The notes: generated by a model from the sequence alone, not told the origin. Numbered from the stretch's first letter, positions 1 to 11,579 are shown. The stretch is 64,000 nt of DNA from Eriocheir sinensis (GCF_024679095.1 NC_066549.1:5761420-5825419); one strand, 5' to 3'. Translations and numbers: made by a program.

Positions 1-343
1 CATTCATAGTCACCCAACGAGCTCTCTGGATGACGAAAAATCCTGACGCTCCTGAAGGTCGCTTTGACGGAGACTCGCGGGTGAGGAGCTTTCCTGACGG
101 CACAGAAAGACGTTGCTATGGGCGACTCGGGTGCTACCGTGGAGGGCAGACAACGCAATAATGTCCTCCAATGGTTCTGTGACTAGGAGAACCGGAGAGC
201 CCTCGGCCTGTCCTTCATTCCCCCTCGTGCCCCGTGCCCTTATCATTAGGGAGTCCTCTCGAGCGTGATCTTCCTGAGTGGTCCATTTTGGCTTATTGCT
301 TCCAGTCACCAGCGTCAGTGGCGGCTGGTCAGGTATTACAGGA
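1..343. other. Non-repetitive DNA; open minus frame of 99 codons
   Basis: Balanced-composition sequence with no simple repeat. The minus strand from 309 to 10 is open for 99 codons from an ATG, with ordinary amino-acid variety (for example GSPVLLVTEPLEDIIALSA). I recognise no domain and see no convincing splice sites that define an exon, so it could be an exon fragment or chance. Confidence 0.2.
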
Positions 344-657
344 GGGAGACATGTTTTTTTTTGTTTTTTTGCTGTTCTTGTATTTTTTATTTCTTGCTCT
401 TGTTCTTGTTTCGTTTTTTCTTCCTGTTTTAGTTGTGTTTTTTTGTTTGTGTTCTCCTTGCTCTTGTTTTTGTTATTTTTGTTATTTTGAGTCCTGTTCT
501 TGTTTTTGTTCTAATACCTGTTCTTCTCGTTCTTGTTCTTCAAAGTACTTTATTATTTTTTTGTTTATTTTGCTGTTACTGTATTATTAGTATTTTTTAG
601 TAGTAGTAGTAGTCGTAGTAGTAGTAGTAGTAGTAGTAGTAGTAATAGTAATAGTAA

Positions 658-690
<33 letters not shown>

Positions 691-692
691 AA
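344..692. repeat. T-rich tract followed by (TAG)n microsatellite
   Basis: Positions 344-596 are T-rich with TTGTTC and TTCTTG runs. Positions 597-692 are an imperfect (TAG)n/(TAA)n microsatellite. The open frames here (poly Ser, poly Phe) are translations of the repeat. Confidence 0.85.
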
Positions 693-887
693 AGCACAGT
701 AGCAGCAATAATGGAAGTAATTGCATAAGAAACAGAAGCTACCCAATTAACAGCAACCTCACCCCAACATTACTACACGGCACAACACAGAGAGAACAGC
801 CAACATAACCTCGTCGTAAGCACCTCCCTCACCGACCTCGTACACAACAGGTCCACATTCTCGAACACCACGACCCCAAAAGCACAC
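693..887. other. Non-repetitive spacer
   Basis: CA-rich sequence after the TAG tract. No gene, splice site pair or repeat family recognised. Confidence 0.4.
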
Positions 888-1075
888 ACATTTCACAAAC
901 CTTTCTTATAGGAGTCTGGGGCATTTCCAGAGGCAGTTTATTGACCCTGGTGATAGTTTGACCCTTCTTCCGTACCATGAACCTCAAATACCACTCATTA
1001 GAACCCGAATGATCTCTTGTTTGGCCTTTGGGAATGGTGGATGTGTGAGAGGCGGTAGAGTCTGAGAATAGCGTT
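888..1075 (-). repeat. R1 dispersed repeat, copy 1
   Basis: Minus-strand copy of family R1. Shared core seen in all copies: the GGTTCATGG box, then GAAGGGTCA, then ACCAGGGTCA, then a GGAAATGCCC box, then CTAATGAG upstream. Here the plus strand shows the complements (GGCATTTCC, TGACCCTTCTTCC, CTCATTAGAACC). Other loci are 18210-18830, 19680-19852, 28430-28905 and 58060-58262. Confidence 0.75.
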
Positions 1076-1435
1076 CATAGCCTAGCATAGCGTAACCATC
1101 CTGTCTTAAGCCTCCAGTCGGCCCAGGCGTTCCAAGGTGTAGCCCTGGCGTCGCTTCTCGCTCTGGGACGCCTCGCCAGAAATGTTAAGCGGAAAATGAG
1201 AGTAGGAGGTTCAGTGTCGGGGAAGAGTGAAGAGTCGAGGATTATTGAAAATTCTAGGGATTGACTGTGAGCCTCGGAGCTTTGTGTGATGGAAGGATGA
1301 AGGGATGAAGGGATGAAAGGAGGGAGGGAGGGAGGGATGGGGTGGAGGGAGAGAGGGAGGTTGAGATGGGATGGATTCTCTCGCCCTTCATAATTTTCTC
1401 ATAAAGGGCATGTCAAGGGTGCTATAGAAAGGAGG
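1076..1435. other. Non-repetitive DNA ending in GGGA-rich tract
   Basis: Mixed sequence with no recognised gene. Positions 1290-1375 are a GGAG/GATG-rich imperfect repeat. Confidence 0.4.
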
Positions 1436-2030
1436 ACAGAGAGAGACAGACAGACAGACACAGATAGAAACAGACAGATACATAGACAGACAAAGAGAAT
1501 GCGAGTCAGAGACGTAGACAGGGAGACAGACAGACACAGAAGCAGAGACATACAGAGACAGACAGATACAGACAGAGACAGAAACATAGACAGACAAAGA
1601 GAATGCGAGTCAGACAGAGACAGACAGGCATACACAGACACAGACAGACACAGACAGACACACAGAAGCAAATATACAGATACAGACAGACAGAAACAGA
1701 GACAAACGGACAGTCACACCTACAGAATGACAGACAGACAGAGACAAAAGCAGACAGACAGTGACAGAGACAGGAACAGAGAATGACAAACGGAAACGTA
1801 GGCAGACAGATAGACAGAGTGAGACAGAAAAAGAAGACATAAACAAATAAAGACGGACAGACACAGAGACAAAGACGGAGACGACTTTGACAGAGAAACA
1901 GACAGAGACATGTAAACGGAGACAGACATATCGAGACAAACACATTGAAAGAGAAAGAGAAAAACGTAAATTGAGACAGACAGACAAACAGACATACACG
2001 GAGGTCGGGGGGAGGGGGGGGGGGGGGAGA
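1436..2030. repeat. Imperfect (CAGA)n / (GACA)n microsatellite
   Basis: About 560 bp of diverged CAGA repeats, with two duplicated pieces carrying AAAGAGAATGCGAGTCAGA (near 1493 and 1597). A G-run of 22 bases with one A interruption closes the block (2008-2029). Frames on both strands (Cys-Val-Leu-Ser, Asp-Arg-Gln) are repeat translations. Confidence 0.9.
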
Positions 2031-2197
2031 CGGTATTGTGACTACGCATCTCTCTTTCTCTCTCTCTCTCTTCCTCTACTCGGAGCAAGGCTAACAATCT
2101 TCATCTCCCCCTTTAAATAACCATCAAAGGAAAGTACTTCGTCTCGCCCCTCGACGGGAAGAATTAGGGCGAGGGGAGGAGGAGGCTGAGAGGCAGG

Positions 2198-2210
<13 letters not shown>

Positions 2211-2274
<64 letters not shown>
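2211..2274. repeat. (CT)n microsatellite, 64 bp
   Basis: Uninterrupted CT dinucleotide repeat followed by TTTTTC and CTCCTC-rich pyrimidine DNA to about 2530. Confidence 0.95.
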
Positions 2275-2281
<7 letters not shown>

Positions 2282-2714
2282 TTCTTCCTTTTTCTCTTTT
2301 TTTCTCTTTTTTTCTCTTTTTTCTCTTCTTTTTTCTCTTTTCCTTTTCTTTTCTTTTTATTTTATTTTCTCTTCTCATCTTTTTTTTCTTGTCTCCTCTC
2401 CTCTCCTCTCCTCTCCTCGCCCCTCTCTATCCCCCCTTTCCCTCACCCCTCTCTCTCACTCACTCTCTTCTATATCAAAGGCTTATTTCTCTACTCTCTC
2501 TTCCTCTCTCTTTCTCTATCCCTCAACAACAAGAGATTAGGCATGGACGCACGAGCCTTCTAAACAAACAGGGACGTGATAACCTACCCTTACCAAGACC
2601 CTTTCTACCTTAACTAGAAGGACACTTAAACACACAAGGGCTGATTTTTCTAACATCGTCTTCGGCTTCGTCTGCAATACTGTGGTTGATTTTTTTTCTG
2701 TGACCCGTTCTTCA

Positions 2715-5700
2715 AGGCTTGGTTAGTTGATTTATTCCTTTCTTCGTCTGTTTTTCCTTTTATATTTCCTTTCATCCATACGTAACAACAAGCCAGTTAA
2801 CTTCTTTCTCTACATTTCTTTTGGCAAGTTGTCAGTTTGTGTTTCTTCTGGACAGCACAACTCGGCATTTATTCCTTTCTTCGTCTGTTTTTCCTTTTAT
2901 ATTTCCTTTCATCCATACGTAACAACAAGTCAGTTAACTTCTTTCTCTACATTTCTTTTGGCAAGTTGTCAGTTTGTGTTTCTTCTCCTGGACAGCACAA
3001 CTCGTCATTCCTTTTTACCTTGAGTCTTTCCGTTCAGTTTATTTTCACTATGCAATTAACTTCTTGCGCTACTTTCTTTTTTGGCAAGCTATCAAGTCTT
3101 TATTTCTTCACCTGGAGCGTTCTATGCAACACCAGGCACTTTATCTATACTCTTCAACTATTTCCTTTTCTTCCCTTCCGTAGATTCTTATTTACTATCC
3201 AATTAACTTATTTCTACTTTTCTTTGGGTATGTTGTAAAAGTCTTTTATTTTTCCCTGGAGCGCTCAGTACAACACCAGGCATATCTTTTGTCTGTTTAC
3301 TCATTTGTTTTTCCTTCTTTTCCCGTCCGTCCATTCTTATTTTCCTCCCAATTAAATTTCCACTCACCTCTCTTTTGGGTAAGTTGTTAGTCTTAATGTT
3401 TTCGCCTGGAGAGTTCTGTACAAGACACATTATTCATCCCACTCTTCATTCTTTTCTTCATCCGCCTTCTCGTTCATCCATTCATATTTACTATCCAATT
3501 AACTTTATTTATATTTTCCCTTGAGTGCTTTGTTTGTTTCTTCGTCTGCTACGCTCAGTACAACACAAGGCGCTTTTTTGGTCCCGTTCCTCATTTGTTT
3601 CTCCTTCCGTCTTTCCGTTCATTCATTTGTACGAACTATCCAATTAACTTTATTTATATTTTCGTTTGAGTGCTTTGTTTGTTTCTTCGTCTGCTGCGCT
3701 CAGTACAACACAAGACGCTTTTTTATCTCCCGTTTCTCATTTGTTTCTCCTTCCGTCTTTCCGTTCATTCATTTGTACGAACTATCCAATTAACTTTATT
3801 TATATTTTCGTTTGAGTGCTTTGTTTGTTTCTTCGTCTGCTGCGCTCAGTACAACACAAGACACTTTTTTTTTATCTCCCGTTTCTCATTTGTTTCTCCT
3901 TCCGTCTTTCCGTTCATTCATTAGTACGAACTGTCCAATTAAATTATTTTCTCCTCACGTCCTTGGGCACGCAGTTAGTCGTTAATTTGCTCCTCTGCGG
4001 CGCTCACTACAACACAAGCCACTCCTTTTATCCCGTTTCTCATTTGTTTCTGGTTTCATCTTTTCGGCCTTTTATTCATGTTTACTACACTCTCCAATTA
4101 ACTCTTTTCTCAACTTTCCTTTGGGTATGTTGCTGAAGTCTTTAGTTCTTCGTCTGCGGCGCTTGGTATAACACAAGACACTTCTTTTGTCCTGTTTCTT
4201 CACCTGCTTCTCATACATTTTCTTTTATCTATCTCTTAAAATTTACTATCCAATCAACTTGCTCTGCTTACTTCTCCTGAGCAAGTTGTTTAAACCTTCA
4301 TTTCTTTGCCCGAAGCGTTAAATACCACACTAGACACACCTTTTGTCCGTTTCCTCATCTGTGTCTCTTTCTCTTTCCGTCCGACCACTTGTAATTACCA
4401 TCCAGTTTACTTATCTCCACTTTCATCTGGGTACATCGTTGAAGTCCTTATTACCTGCCTGGAGCGCACAGTACAGCACACGAAACTTTTACCCCGTTCC
4501 TCATCTGTTTCTCCTTCCATCTTCTCCTCCATCCATTCATTATTACTATCCAATCAACTTCTTTCTACTTTCCTTTTGGGGCACGTTGGTGAAGTCTTTA
4601 CGTCATCAACTAGAGCTCAGAGTACGGTACGAAGCACAGTATTTACCTCGTTCCTCATCTGTTCTACTTCCATCTTTCCGCTCATGTTTACTCTATAATT
4701 AACTTCTTCCTCTACTTTCCATTGGGTACGTTGTTGAAGTGTTTATTTATTTGCCTGGAGCGCTCAGTACAAAACAAGGCACATGATTCATTTCTTTCTT
4801 CATTTGTTTCTCTATGTCCTTGCTTTCTTACATTTTTATTTACTATCCAATTACTACCTTATTTCTCTACTTTCCTTTGGGTATGGTGTTGAAGCCTTTA
4901 TTTTTTTTCCTGGAGCTCTCAGCACAACACAAGGCACATCTTTTGTCTCGTTTCTTATTTGCATCTCCTTCTTTTCCCGTCCATACATTCTTATTTAATC
5001 TCCACTAAACTTATTTCTATTTATCTTTGGGTACGTTGTTGGTCTTTATTTATTTTTTTCCTGGAACGCTCAGTACAACACAAGGCACATCTTTTGTCCC
5101 GTTTCTCATCTGTTTTTCCTCCTTCTCCTGTCTGTCCATTCTTATTTTCTGTCCCGTTAACTTTCCGTTCTGCTCGTTCCGTCCATCCATTCACAAGTAC
5201 TCTCCAATTAACTTACTTCTACTTTCCTTTGGGTACCTTGTTGAAGTGTGTATTTCTTCTTTTTCTTTCTATGAGCTGCCTGTAGCGCCCGGTGGTTGTC
5301 TTGAGGGGCCTCTTCGATGACCCCAGCCCGTTAGTGACGCAGGCGAATTTTTTTTTATAGTTGCTGCCGTGATGTATGACTCTTACTTGGCCCATGCTGT
5401 CCCCCGGTGCTCCTCTTGCCCGAAGTCGCTGAAGTTAGGGTTGATTGAGGATCCGGACAGCATGTGGGTAATCCTGTCTCCCGACCACCATATTTTGTCC
5501 CGTTCAATAATCTGTTTCTCCTTCTCTATTCCTCCATCAATGTTTTTTTCCTATCCAATTAATTTCCTCCTCTACTGTCCTTTCGGTAAGTTGTAAGTCT
5601 TTATTTCTTAGCCTCGAGTGTCAAGTTCTACACCAGGCATATATTTTATCCCGTCTTCCGTCCATTTCTCTTTCTGTTTCCGTCCCTCTAGTGTGAGTCT

Positions 5701-6390
5701 AGTCATATTTACTATCTAATTAATTTACTCATCTTTTCCTTTTCGTACATTGTTGAAGTCTTATTCCTTCGTCAGGAGCTCTCAGTACAACACAAAGCAC
5801 ATCTTCTGTCCCTTTCATCATCTGTTTCCCCTAAATCTTTCCGGTCATTTATTTATTTACTATCCAATTAAGTTTTCTCTTACTCTCCCTTGGGCAAGTT
5901 GTTAGTCTTTATTTCTTCGCCTGGAGCGCTCAGTACAACACAAGGCACAGTATTTACCCCGTCCCTCATTCGTTCTTCTCCCGGTTTTCCGCTTATCTGT
6001 TCGTATTTACTCTTCAATTAACGTCTCTCTCTCTCTCTACACTCCTTTGGGCAAGTTGTTAGTCTTTGAATTCTTAAGTACAACACAAGGCACATCTTCT
6101 ATCCAGTTCCTCACCCATTTCTCCTTCTCTTTTTGTCCATGCCTTCTATTTACTATCCAATTAGCTTCTCTCTGCTCTCTTTCGGCCACTCCTTTGGTCA
6201 AGTTGTTAGTCTTTAAATTCTTCAGTACAACACAAGGCACTTCTCTTCTCCACTTCCTCACCCATTTCTCCTTCTCTTCCCGTCCATTCCTTCTTATTTA
6301 CTATCCAATTAGCTTCTTTCTACTCACCTTCGGGCACTCCATTCCGCTATGTCAGAGTCTTCATTTTTTCGCCTGCAGCACAACGCACAT
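2715..6390. repeat. Satellite A, about 150-bp tandem units, about 24 copies
   Basis: Diverged tandem array. Each unit carries a CGCTCAGTACAACACAAG box, a CATCTGTTTCTCCTTC box, CTATCCAATTAACTT and CTTTGGGTA..GTTGTTGAAGTC. Spacing of the CAATTAACTT box is about 140-160 bp from 2787 onward. Two pairs of units are nearly identical (2731 and 2869; 3560-3900), so local homogenisation is recent. An R3 repeat sits inside at 5297-5490. No coding signal; frames rich in Phe, Ser and Leu are the repeat read in register. Confidence 0.88.
5297..5490 (+). repeat. R3 dispersed repeat, copy 1 (inside satellite A)
   Basis: Shares about 190 bp with 13258-13450: a GAC..CCCCAGCCCGT box, a T-run, TTGCCGTGATGTATGACTCTT, a GGTGCTCC box, GAAGTCGCT.AAGTTA and GACAGCATGT. 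The flanking sequence is satellite A here and the 83-bp minisatellite at the other locus, so the shared block is a mobile or dispersed unit. Direction of any transcription is unknown; plus is arbitrary. Confidence 0.75.
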
Positions 6391-7310
6391 TTTTAATCCT
6401 CTTCCTTATCTGTGTCTCCTTCCGCCTTGCCTATCATGCCTCTGTACTGTCCTCGCAACCATTCTTTTGTACTCTTTGAAGACCTATTATTTCTTTGCCT
6501 GGTAACTCTCTTTCCAGTAGCCCGCACATCCTCTATTCCTTTCCTGCTAGTGCTTCTCCTTCCTTCATTCCTCTCATCCTTTGGTAACTGTCCTAGCAAC
6601 CTTTCTTTTGTTCTCTTCTCTGATCTTTATTTTCTTTGCCTGTTAACTCTTTTTCCATTAGCCCGCACGTCCTCTCTTCCTTTTCTGCAAGTGCTTCTCC
6701 TTCCTTCATTCCTCTCATCCTTTGGTAACTATTCTAGCAACCTTTCTTTTTGTATTTTCCTGAGATCATATATTTCTTCTCCTCTTGGTTTTTCCCTCAC
6801 ATCTTTCTTATCTTAATTTCTTTCTCTCTCTTTGTATCATTTCGCTCATCTCTACATGCTAAGTATAGAATTAACCTCTCATTTTTACTATCCTCAAAGC
6901 CTCTATTTCTTTGGCCTTTACCTCTCCCTCTAGAAGTCTACCCACCCCTTCTTCCTTTCCTCATATTTTTTTCTCCTTCCATCTTTTGTTTCATCTATTC
7001 GTGCTAACTATCAACCGTTCTTGTCTACTCTCCTCAAACCCTCTCTTTCTTTCTTTCTTTCTTTCTTTTGCTTTTCATCTAGAAGCTTTGACATTTCTAC
7101 TTTCAGCATATCTACACCTATCTTTCCTTCCATCTATTCCTGCTGACCATCCAATCATCCTTTCTACTCTACTTTCTACTCTCCTCAAACCCTCTCTTCA
7201 GCCCTCCCTCTAGAAGCCTTCCCATCCTTCCTTCCTTTCCTCATTTCTTTCTCCCTCTATCCTACCTTCTCTCTATTCCTGTTAACCATCCAATCAACCT
7301 TCCCGTTCTT
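6391..7310. repeat. Degenerate T/C-rich tandem repeats, about 141-bp period
   Basis: Units sharing TGCTTCTCCTTCCTTCATTC, CATCCTTTGGTAACT and TAGCAACCTTTC recur at about 141 bp (6552 and 6693) and decay toward 7300, with CTCTAGAAG and CATCCAATCA boxes recurring. It continues satellite A in style but shares little sequence with it. Confidence 0.65.
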
Positions 7311-7959
7311 TCCTCTCCCGGGCATCTCCTCGCCTCCTTTGTTTCCTCGTTTCAAGGGTCATCTGTCCTGATATCTCGTCTAGTAAAAGCCTCTGGGATG
7401 GGATGGCGAGGGACGGAGGGAGGCTGCTATATACGGGTTGGTGCGGTGCCTCCTCCTCCTCCTCCTCCTCCTCCTCCTCCATAGACATAACAACTACTCC
7501 TCATTGTTGTTTGTGGTGCTACCCCCCCCCCTCCCCCCCCACACACCACTATGTTATTTACTGCCCGCCGCTCCTTCATTCCTGTTATGTTCTATTTTGT
7601 CTGTCTTTTCTACTTATTTCTTTTTTTCTTTTTCCTTCTTTCATTTTTCCAACTCACTTTATTTTTTTTTCTGTATTTCTCTTTTTCCTTTCTTTAATAT
7701 TCTAGTTTCTTTTCTTATTTCCTTTTTTTTTTGCTTTTTTTTTAATTGTGTTTCTTTTTCTTCACGTTTTTTTCTCATTCTTTTACTTTTTTCTCCCTTT
7801 TCTCTTTTTCTTTTCATATTGTAACTTTTATAACTTTGCTTTTCCTTTTCTTTTTCTTTCTTTCTTCCCCTTTTTTTGTGTCTTGCTTCATTCCGTCCTT
7901 TTTTCCTCCTTTACATTCTTTGCTCCTTCCTTCCTTCCTTCCTTCCTTTCCTTTTTTCC
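7311..7959. repeat. (CCT)n tract and T/C-rich low-complexity DNA
   Basis: (CCT)n at 7449-7482, C-runs at 7520-7540, then strongly pyrimidine DNA. No gene recognised. Confidence 0.75.
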
Positions 7960-8225
7960 TTTCCTAATCCCATCCTTCTTTCCTTCCTTCCCTTCCTTCT
8001 TTCCTTTCCTAATCCCGTCCTTCTTTCCTTCCTTCCCTTCCTTCTTTCCTTTCCTAATCCCGTCCTTCTTTCCTTCCTTCCCTTCCTTCTTTCCTTTCCT
8101 AATCCCGTCCTTCTTTCCTTCCTTCCCTTCCTTCTTTCTTTCCTAATCCCATCCTTCTTTCCTTCCTTCCCTTCCTTCTTTCCTTTCCTAATCCCATCCT
8201 TCTTTCCTTCCTTCCATCCTTCCTT
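7960..8225. repeat. 45-bp minisatellite, about 6 copies
   Basis: The box CTAATCCC(A/G)TCCTTC recurs at 7964, 8009, 8054, 8099, 8143 and 8188, spacings 45, 45, 45, 44, 45. Units are almost identical. Because 45 is a multiple of three, both strands stay open (frames of 132-223 codons), which is an artefact of the repeat. Confidence 0.95.
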
Positions 8226-8489
8226 CCTTCTTTCCTTTCCTTTCCTTTCCTCTTTTCCTTCCCTCTCTTTCCTCTTCGACTTCGTGTTCCTCATTCTCCC
8301 CCTCGGCTCAATCATCTCATTTCGCTTTAAGTAAATTAGCGATGAATTTTTGCAGCTCTTCACTTTCACTCGTTCCCGTGGAAAGTGAAGCGGCGGGTTT
8401 GTGTCGACAGGGAAATAATTAAGAAAAAAATGCCGCTGAAATATTACATGAGCGTAGCCAGACGACTTAATATGTTGGGGGGAAAGGGG

Positions 8490-8490
<1 letters not shown>
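8226..8490. other. Pyrimidine-rich then non-repetitive spacer
   Basis: TTCC-rich to 8275, then about 200 bp of mixed sequence before the GT tract. No gene seen. Confidence 0.4.

Positions 8491-8573
<83 letters not shown>
8491..8573. repeat. (GT)n microsatellite, 83 bp
   Basis: Uninterrupted GT repeat followed by T/C-rich DNA; a short GT plus G10 run follows at 8647-8671. Confidence 0.95.
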
Positions 8574-8575
<2 letters not shown>

Positions 8576-8820
8576 TTTCCATTCTACTTTATCTTTCTTC
8601 TATTCTTTCTTTTCTTTCTTTCTTATCCCATTTCTCGTTTCCTTTCGTGTGTGTGTGTGTGGGGGGGGGGAGGTTTTTTCTCCTTTCTTTCTTTCTTTTT
8701 TTCCTTCTTTTTCTTTTTCCTTCTTTCGTTCTTCCTTTCTTTTTTCATTTCTTTTTTTCATTCGTTATTTTTCTTTTCTCTTTTCTTTTCTTCCTTTCTT
8801 TTTTTCTTTTTTTCGTTAGT

Positions 8821-8892
<72 letters not shown>

Positions 8893-8922
8893 TGCGCGTG
8901 TGTGTGTGTGTGCATGTGCGCG
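8574..8922. repeat. T/C-rich tract ending in (GT)n with GC interruptions
   Basis: Low-complexity TTTC DNA, then a GT repeat at 8825-8890 continuing with GCGCGT interruptions to 8922. Confidence 0.9.
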
Positions 8923-9074
8923 AGAGTATTTTTCTGACCTCGTTATAGATCCCTTGTACAATATAATATAAAACTTTTAGATGAGCAAAATAGCGCCGAA
9001 GTTTAATTCATGCAACTTTTTCGGTGCAACTCAAAAAGCGGGAGAGAGAAAATTCGCGAGCAACATCATATACA

Positions 9075-9360
9075 TTTTTACCATTAACCCGTCTGCTGCA
9101 ATTGGCACGGATTTGGCCTTCACTGGTAGCCTGGTAACATATACTCCCAGGTCTTTCTCTGCCTCTGTGGTTGATAGTGGAGTGTTTCCCATGTGGTATT
9201 GGTGTGCTGGATATCCCCTCCCAAGGTGCAGGACTTTACATTTTTCTTCATTGAATTGTAGCAGCCACTTTTTGTTTCATTCCTGTAGCTTGGTGATGTC
9301 TTCTTGTAGGAACTCCATAGTCCAGGTTTTAACAGCAAGCGTGAACAAATCTGCATCCAT
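9075..9360 (-). pseudogene. Non-LTR retrotransposon reverse-transcriptase fragment
   Basis: Read from 9360 downward the frame starts MDADLFTL and continues into motifs typical of the late palm/thumb region of CR1/jockey-like reverse transcriptases: LQEDITKLQE, KKWLLQFNEEKCKVLHLG and STTEAEKDLGVYVT. The W usually found between LQE and the next basic stretch is a TGA stop. After EKDLGV the frame drifts, suggesting indels toward 9075. No 5' part, no endonuclease and no 3' tail are present, so this is a decayed internal fragment. What is seen is the motif string; the family level (CR1/jockey group) is inferred. Confidence 0.82.
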
Positions 9361-9557
9361 TTAAGCTTTAGTTTGTTGCTGTTGTTGTTTTTGTTGCTAC
9401 TTTTACTATTATTACTTCTAGGTGGTGATGTTGATTGCTGCTACCGGCGTTGATGATATCCCTGTTGCTGTCGCTCTTTGTTTTTGTTTTCCATCCTCAA
9501 ACACTCCTATAAATAATGGACTTCGGGGCCTCGCTCGTGTAGAATATTCCTGCAGCG
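9361..9557. other. Spacer with TTG repeats
   Basis: TTGTTG-rich at 9372-9400, otherwise mixed sequence. No gene recognised. Confidence 0.4.
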
Positions 9558-9562
9558 TGTGT

Positions 9563-9606
<44 letters not shown>

Positions 9607-9625
9607 GTGTGTGTGTGCGCTTGCT
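9558..9625. repeat. (GT)n microsatellite
   Basis: GT repeat with a few GC and AT interruptions. Confidence 0.95.
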
Positions 9626-9779
9626 TGTTACTTGCCCTTCATGGAGTCCGTCATACTGATCGCTGAACGCTTCTGACTTCGCATTGAACGGAGTGAAATA
9701 GAGCTACATGATGTTCTCTAATAAATACATGTCGGATATCAACTTTCTCTTTCATTGTTCGTTGGTCTTGAAAGTTGAA

Positions 9780-10226
9780 AGAGTATTAGGTATATAGAGT
9801 ATGGAGCCGAGTGACATTTAATGGATTTTCTTAGTAATATATTTTGCATCTGCTGAATCTAATATCTTGAAAACGTAGTGTAAAATATAAAGAGTATGAA
9901 GCTGAGTGAAATTTAATGGATTTTCTTAGTAATATATTTTGCATCTTCTGAATCTAATATCTTGAAAATATAGTGTAAAATATAAAGAGTATGAAGCTGA
10001 GTGATATTAATGGATTTTCTTAGTAATATATTTTGCATCTGCTGAAACTAATATCTTGAAAACATAGCGTAAAATATAAAGAGTATGAAGCTGAGTGATA
10101 TTAATGGATTTTCTTAGTAATATATTTTGCATCTGCTGAATCTAATATCTTGAAAGCAATGAATGTAAAATATAAAGAGTATGAAGCTGAGTGATATTTA
10201 ATGGATTTTCTTAGTAATGTATATGG
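9780..10226. repeat. 95-bp AT-rich tandem repeat, 5 units
   Basis: The box GAGTATG(A/G)AGC(T/C)GAGTGA recurs at 9797, 9892, 9987, 10081 and 10177 (spacings 95, 95, 94, 96). Other shared boxes are GGATTTTCTTAGTAATATAT and TCTAATATCTTGAAA. Units are over 90% alike by eye. The last unit is cut by the start of an R2 copy at 10228. Confidence 0.95.
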
Positions 10227-10227
10227 T

Positions 10228-10310
10228 AGGAGCAACGAGTAGCGGGCTTTTTTTATTATTGTTTCCTTTTTTTGTGCCCTTGAGCTGTCTCCTTTGTTGT
10301 AAAAAAAAAA
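10228..10310 (+). repeat. R2 dispersed repeat, copy 1
   Basis: Core AGGAGCAACGAGTAGCGGGC, a T-run, ATTATTGTTTCC, a second T-run, GTGCCCTTGAGCTGTCTCC, TTTGTTGT and a terminal A-run. The terminal A-run suggests spread by retrotransposition, but no tRNA-like head is visible. It abuts the 95-bp array. Confidence 0.85.
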
Positions 10311-10539
10311 TCCCCAGAAACTAATAATAATAATCCGTCTTTGTATTGCTTGGAGAAGTAATGTGTGTTATATCTACAGAAACTACTAATCCTCTTTTAT
10401 ATTGCTCGGCTCTGATGAACGAAGAGCGAAACGCATATGTATGTTAATGAGTGCTGGCTGGCTGAATGGCTTGGAAAGGATAACATTGTGAGTAATATAG
10501 TTCTCTTATGTTCTAAAGTAATAACACCTGCGCTTAAAG
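10311..10539. other. AT-rich spacer
   Basis: Non-repetitive AT-rich DNA; ACTAATAATAATAATCC and CTACTAATCC boxes are weakly repeated. No gene. Confidence 0.4.
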
Positions 10540-11340
10540 TTTACCTTATTTGAATATGCGAAGGGGAAACTCGCACACATATATAAAACCTGTGAATTCT
10601 AGCAGGCTGAGTGACATGGAAAAGCGATATGTTAGTTTCCGAATGTATCTGAAATTAGCTGTCTGTGTAATGTATTTTTTGTCCTAAAGAGAAAATTATA
10701 CATCCTTTTAAAATTAGCTTCTGAATGTAGGAAGAGAAATTCGCACACATATATAAAACCCGTGAATTCTAGCAGGCTGAGTGACATGGAAAAGCGATAT
10801 GTTAGTTTCCGAATGTATCTGAAATTAGCTGTCTGTGTAATGTCTTTTTTGTTCTAAAGTGAAAATTATACATCCTTTTAAAATTTGCTTCTTCTGAATG
10901 TAGGAAGAGAAATTCACATTCGTATATAAAATCGTGAATTCTAGCAAGCTCAGTGACATGAAAAGCGATATGTTACTTTCCGAATGTATCTGAAGTTAGC
11001 TATCCGAGTAATATATTTTTTGTCTTAAGGTGAAAATAATACTTCCTTTTAAAATTTACTTCTTTTGAATACACGAAGAGAAATTCACATTCATATATAA
11101 AACCGTGAATTCTAGCCGGCTCAATGGCACGGCAAAACAACACATAATACTTTCCGAATGTATTTGGTTAGCTATCTGAGTAATGTATTTTTTGTCCTAA
11201 AGTGAAAATACTAATTCCTTCTAAAATTTACTTCTTTTGAATACACGAAGAGAAATTCACAGTCATATATAAAACCGTGAATTCTAGCCGGCTCAATGAC
11301 ACGGCAAAGCGACACATAATACTCTTCGACTGTATCTCAA
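10540..11340. repeat. 171-bp satellite, about 5 units
   Basis: GTGAATTCTAGC recurs at 10592, 10762, 10934, 11105 and 11277, spacings 170, 172, 171, 172. Other shared boxes are ATATATAAAACC, TTTCCGAATGTAT and GTCCTAAAGTGAAAA. Units 1-2 and units 4-5 form closer pairs. AT-rich, with an EcoRI-type GAATTC in every unit. No open frame of note. Confidence 0.95.
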
Positions 11341-11579
11341 ATCTAATAATCTTTTTTTGCATATAGAACAGCCTCCAGCGTACGTATGGAACATTTTACC
11401 TGTCGCTGGCAACAGGAATAAGCTCCCATAACGATCCGGCTTCTCAGTATTTTTACCTTGCGATTCCTGTGTTTCAATATTCTAATGGCGGAGGGGACGC
11501 AGAAGAGGAGGAGGGCTCGTCAACAAACAGCTTTCTGCTCCAATGACTTGAGCTGGACATTGTGTGGGCAGGTGTGAGG
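11341..11579. other. Non-repetitive spacer upstream of MITE
   Basis: Mixed composition, no recognised gene or repeat. The last bases belong to a GTGTGAGG target-site copy next to the MITE. Confidence 0.4.

Noticed and set aside
10..309. 99-codon minus ORF as a gene
   Set aside because: Ordinary composition but no recognised domain, no clear splice sites and nothing upstream; kept only as a low-confidence note.
2715..6390. CRISPR-like array of repeats with variable spacers
   Set aside because: Units are diverged along their whole length at 140-160 bp with no short exact repeat and unique spacers; the context is a eukaryotic satellite.
7911..8582. 223-codon minus frame with GKERRKGRKERRTGL repeats
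   Set aside because: Produced by the 45-bp minisatellite, whose period is also a multiple of three, joined to a GT tract.
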